Source of the DNA: JBMOUD01 sp049319665
Lineage (GTDB): Bacteria > Pseudomonadota > Gammaproteobacteria > Enterobacterales > Enterobacteriaceae
Direction: 5' to 3'
Assembly (NCBI RefSeq): GCF_049319665.1
Contig: NZ_JBMOUD010000011.1
Span: 1-64,000, forward strand
DNA length: 64,000 nucleotides
Made by a program: the position numbers and the translations under genes. The notes beneath the pieces were generated by a model. It was not told the DNA's origin, ran no database searches, and saw nothing but the letters and a program-made list of their open reading frames with translations. Positions 63,661 through 64,000 of this stretch are shown piece by piece (position 1 is the stretch's first letter; the number at the start of each line of letters is the position of its first letter).

Positions 63661-64000
63661 TTATTGGCGTCCTGAGTGACCAAATCCACCTTCGCCACGT
63701 TCGCTGTTCTCGAAGGATTCAACCAGATTGAATTCGGCCTGCACCACAGGCACAAATACCATCTGTGCGATGCGTTCGCCTGGTTCGATCATGAAGGTTT
63801 GTTGTCCACGATTCCAGACCGACACCATTAACTGGCCTTGGTAATCGGAATCGATAAGTCCCACCAAATTACCTAATACTACGCCATGTTTATGGCCCAA
63901 TCCTGAGCGTGGCAGGATAACTGCCGCCAGATTGGCATCACCGATATGGATAGCTAAGCCTGTAGGTAATAACGTCGTTTCACCTGGTTTTAATTCAACG
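63661..64000 (-). CDS. dut: dUTP diphosphatase, 3' part (5' end beyond the window)
   Basis: Hydrolyses dUTP to dUMP, keeping uracil out of DNA and supplying dTMP synthesis. Visible dUTPase motifs: LPRSGLGHKHG (motif 2), GLIDSDYQGQL (motif 3), PGERIAQMVFVPV (motif 4) and the C-terminal RGEGGFGHSGRQ (motif 5). The frame continues past the window edge without a stop; the N-terminal third, with motif 1, is missing only because the window ends. Confidence 0.96.
   Translation of the reverse strand, partial: VELKPGETTLLPTGLAIHIGDANLAAVILPRSGLGHKHGVVLGNLVGLIDSDYQGQLMVSVWNRGQQTFMIEPGERIAQMVFVPVVQAEFNLVESFENSERGEGGFGHSGRQ

Overview
The window is a chromosomal segment from a gammaproteobacterium of the order Enterobacterales. 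Gene order and protein sequences follow the Escherichia/Yersinia/Serratia/Hafnia core closely: mobBA beside an rRNA operon, polA-spf-engB, the glnALG operon, spoT and pyrE. Amino-acid similarity judged from memory puts it nearer Hafniaceae/Yersiniaceae than E. coli itself, but genus cannot be fixed from the sequence alone.

Layout. (1) 1-20240: core block equivalent to the E. coli rrnA-to-yiiD neighbourhood: 3' end of a 5S rRNA with its terminator, mobA-mobB, yihD, srkA-dsbA, polA, Spot 42 RNA, engB, a CsrC-type sRNA locus, yihI, hemN, glnG-glnL-glnA, typA, yihX, yihY-dtd-fabY. (2) 20300-32200: a second core block that lies elsewhere in E. coli K-12: yicH, xanP, the spoT operon rpoZ-spoT-trmH-recG, gmk, ligB, yicG. 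(3) 32224-60240: a 28-kb accessory block between yicG and yicC, two genes that are nearly adjacent in E. coli K-12 (only dinD between them). (4) 60241-64000: core again: yicC, rph-pyrE with attenuator, slmA and the 3' part of dut, which runs off the window end.

The accessory block is a string of small metabolic, stress and transport cassettes, most with their own regulator: TetR + FabF-type ketosynthase; AidB-like acyl-CoA dehydrogenase + CaiB CoA-transferase with a divergent LysR; glaH-lhgO for glutarate to 2-oxoglutarate; an AI-2E-type exporter; a ThDP decarboxylase + FMN 2-hydroxyacid dehydrogenase pair with LysR; a Zn/Mn-type ABC importer behind a near-consensus Zur box; LysR/DoxX/HbpS; quinone-reductase-like flavoproteins under LysR and HxlR control; and a FUSC exporter. 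It ends in an A+T-rich island holding a DUF3289-type protein overlapped by the first of two tandem DUF943-type membrane-anchored proteins. This last module looks like an interbacterial toxin with duplicated immunity genes and is the best candidate for an under-described system here.

Regulatory sites read directly from the sequence include a sigma-54 promoter and NtrC palindrome for glnA, a CpxR-like box before srkA-dsbA, a DnaA box with clustered GATC sites before polA, a PurR box before xanP, a Zur box before the metal transporter, the pyrE attenuator, and several LysR/TetR-like palindromes. Functional assignments rest on recognising family sequence motifs and gene order from memory; no database search was run.
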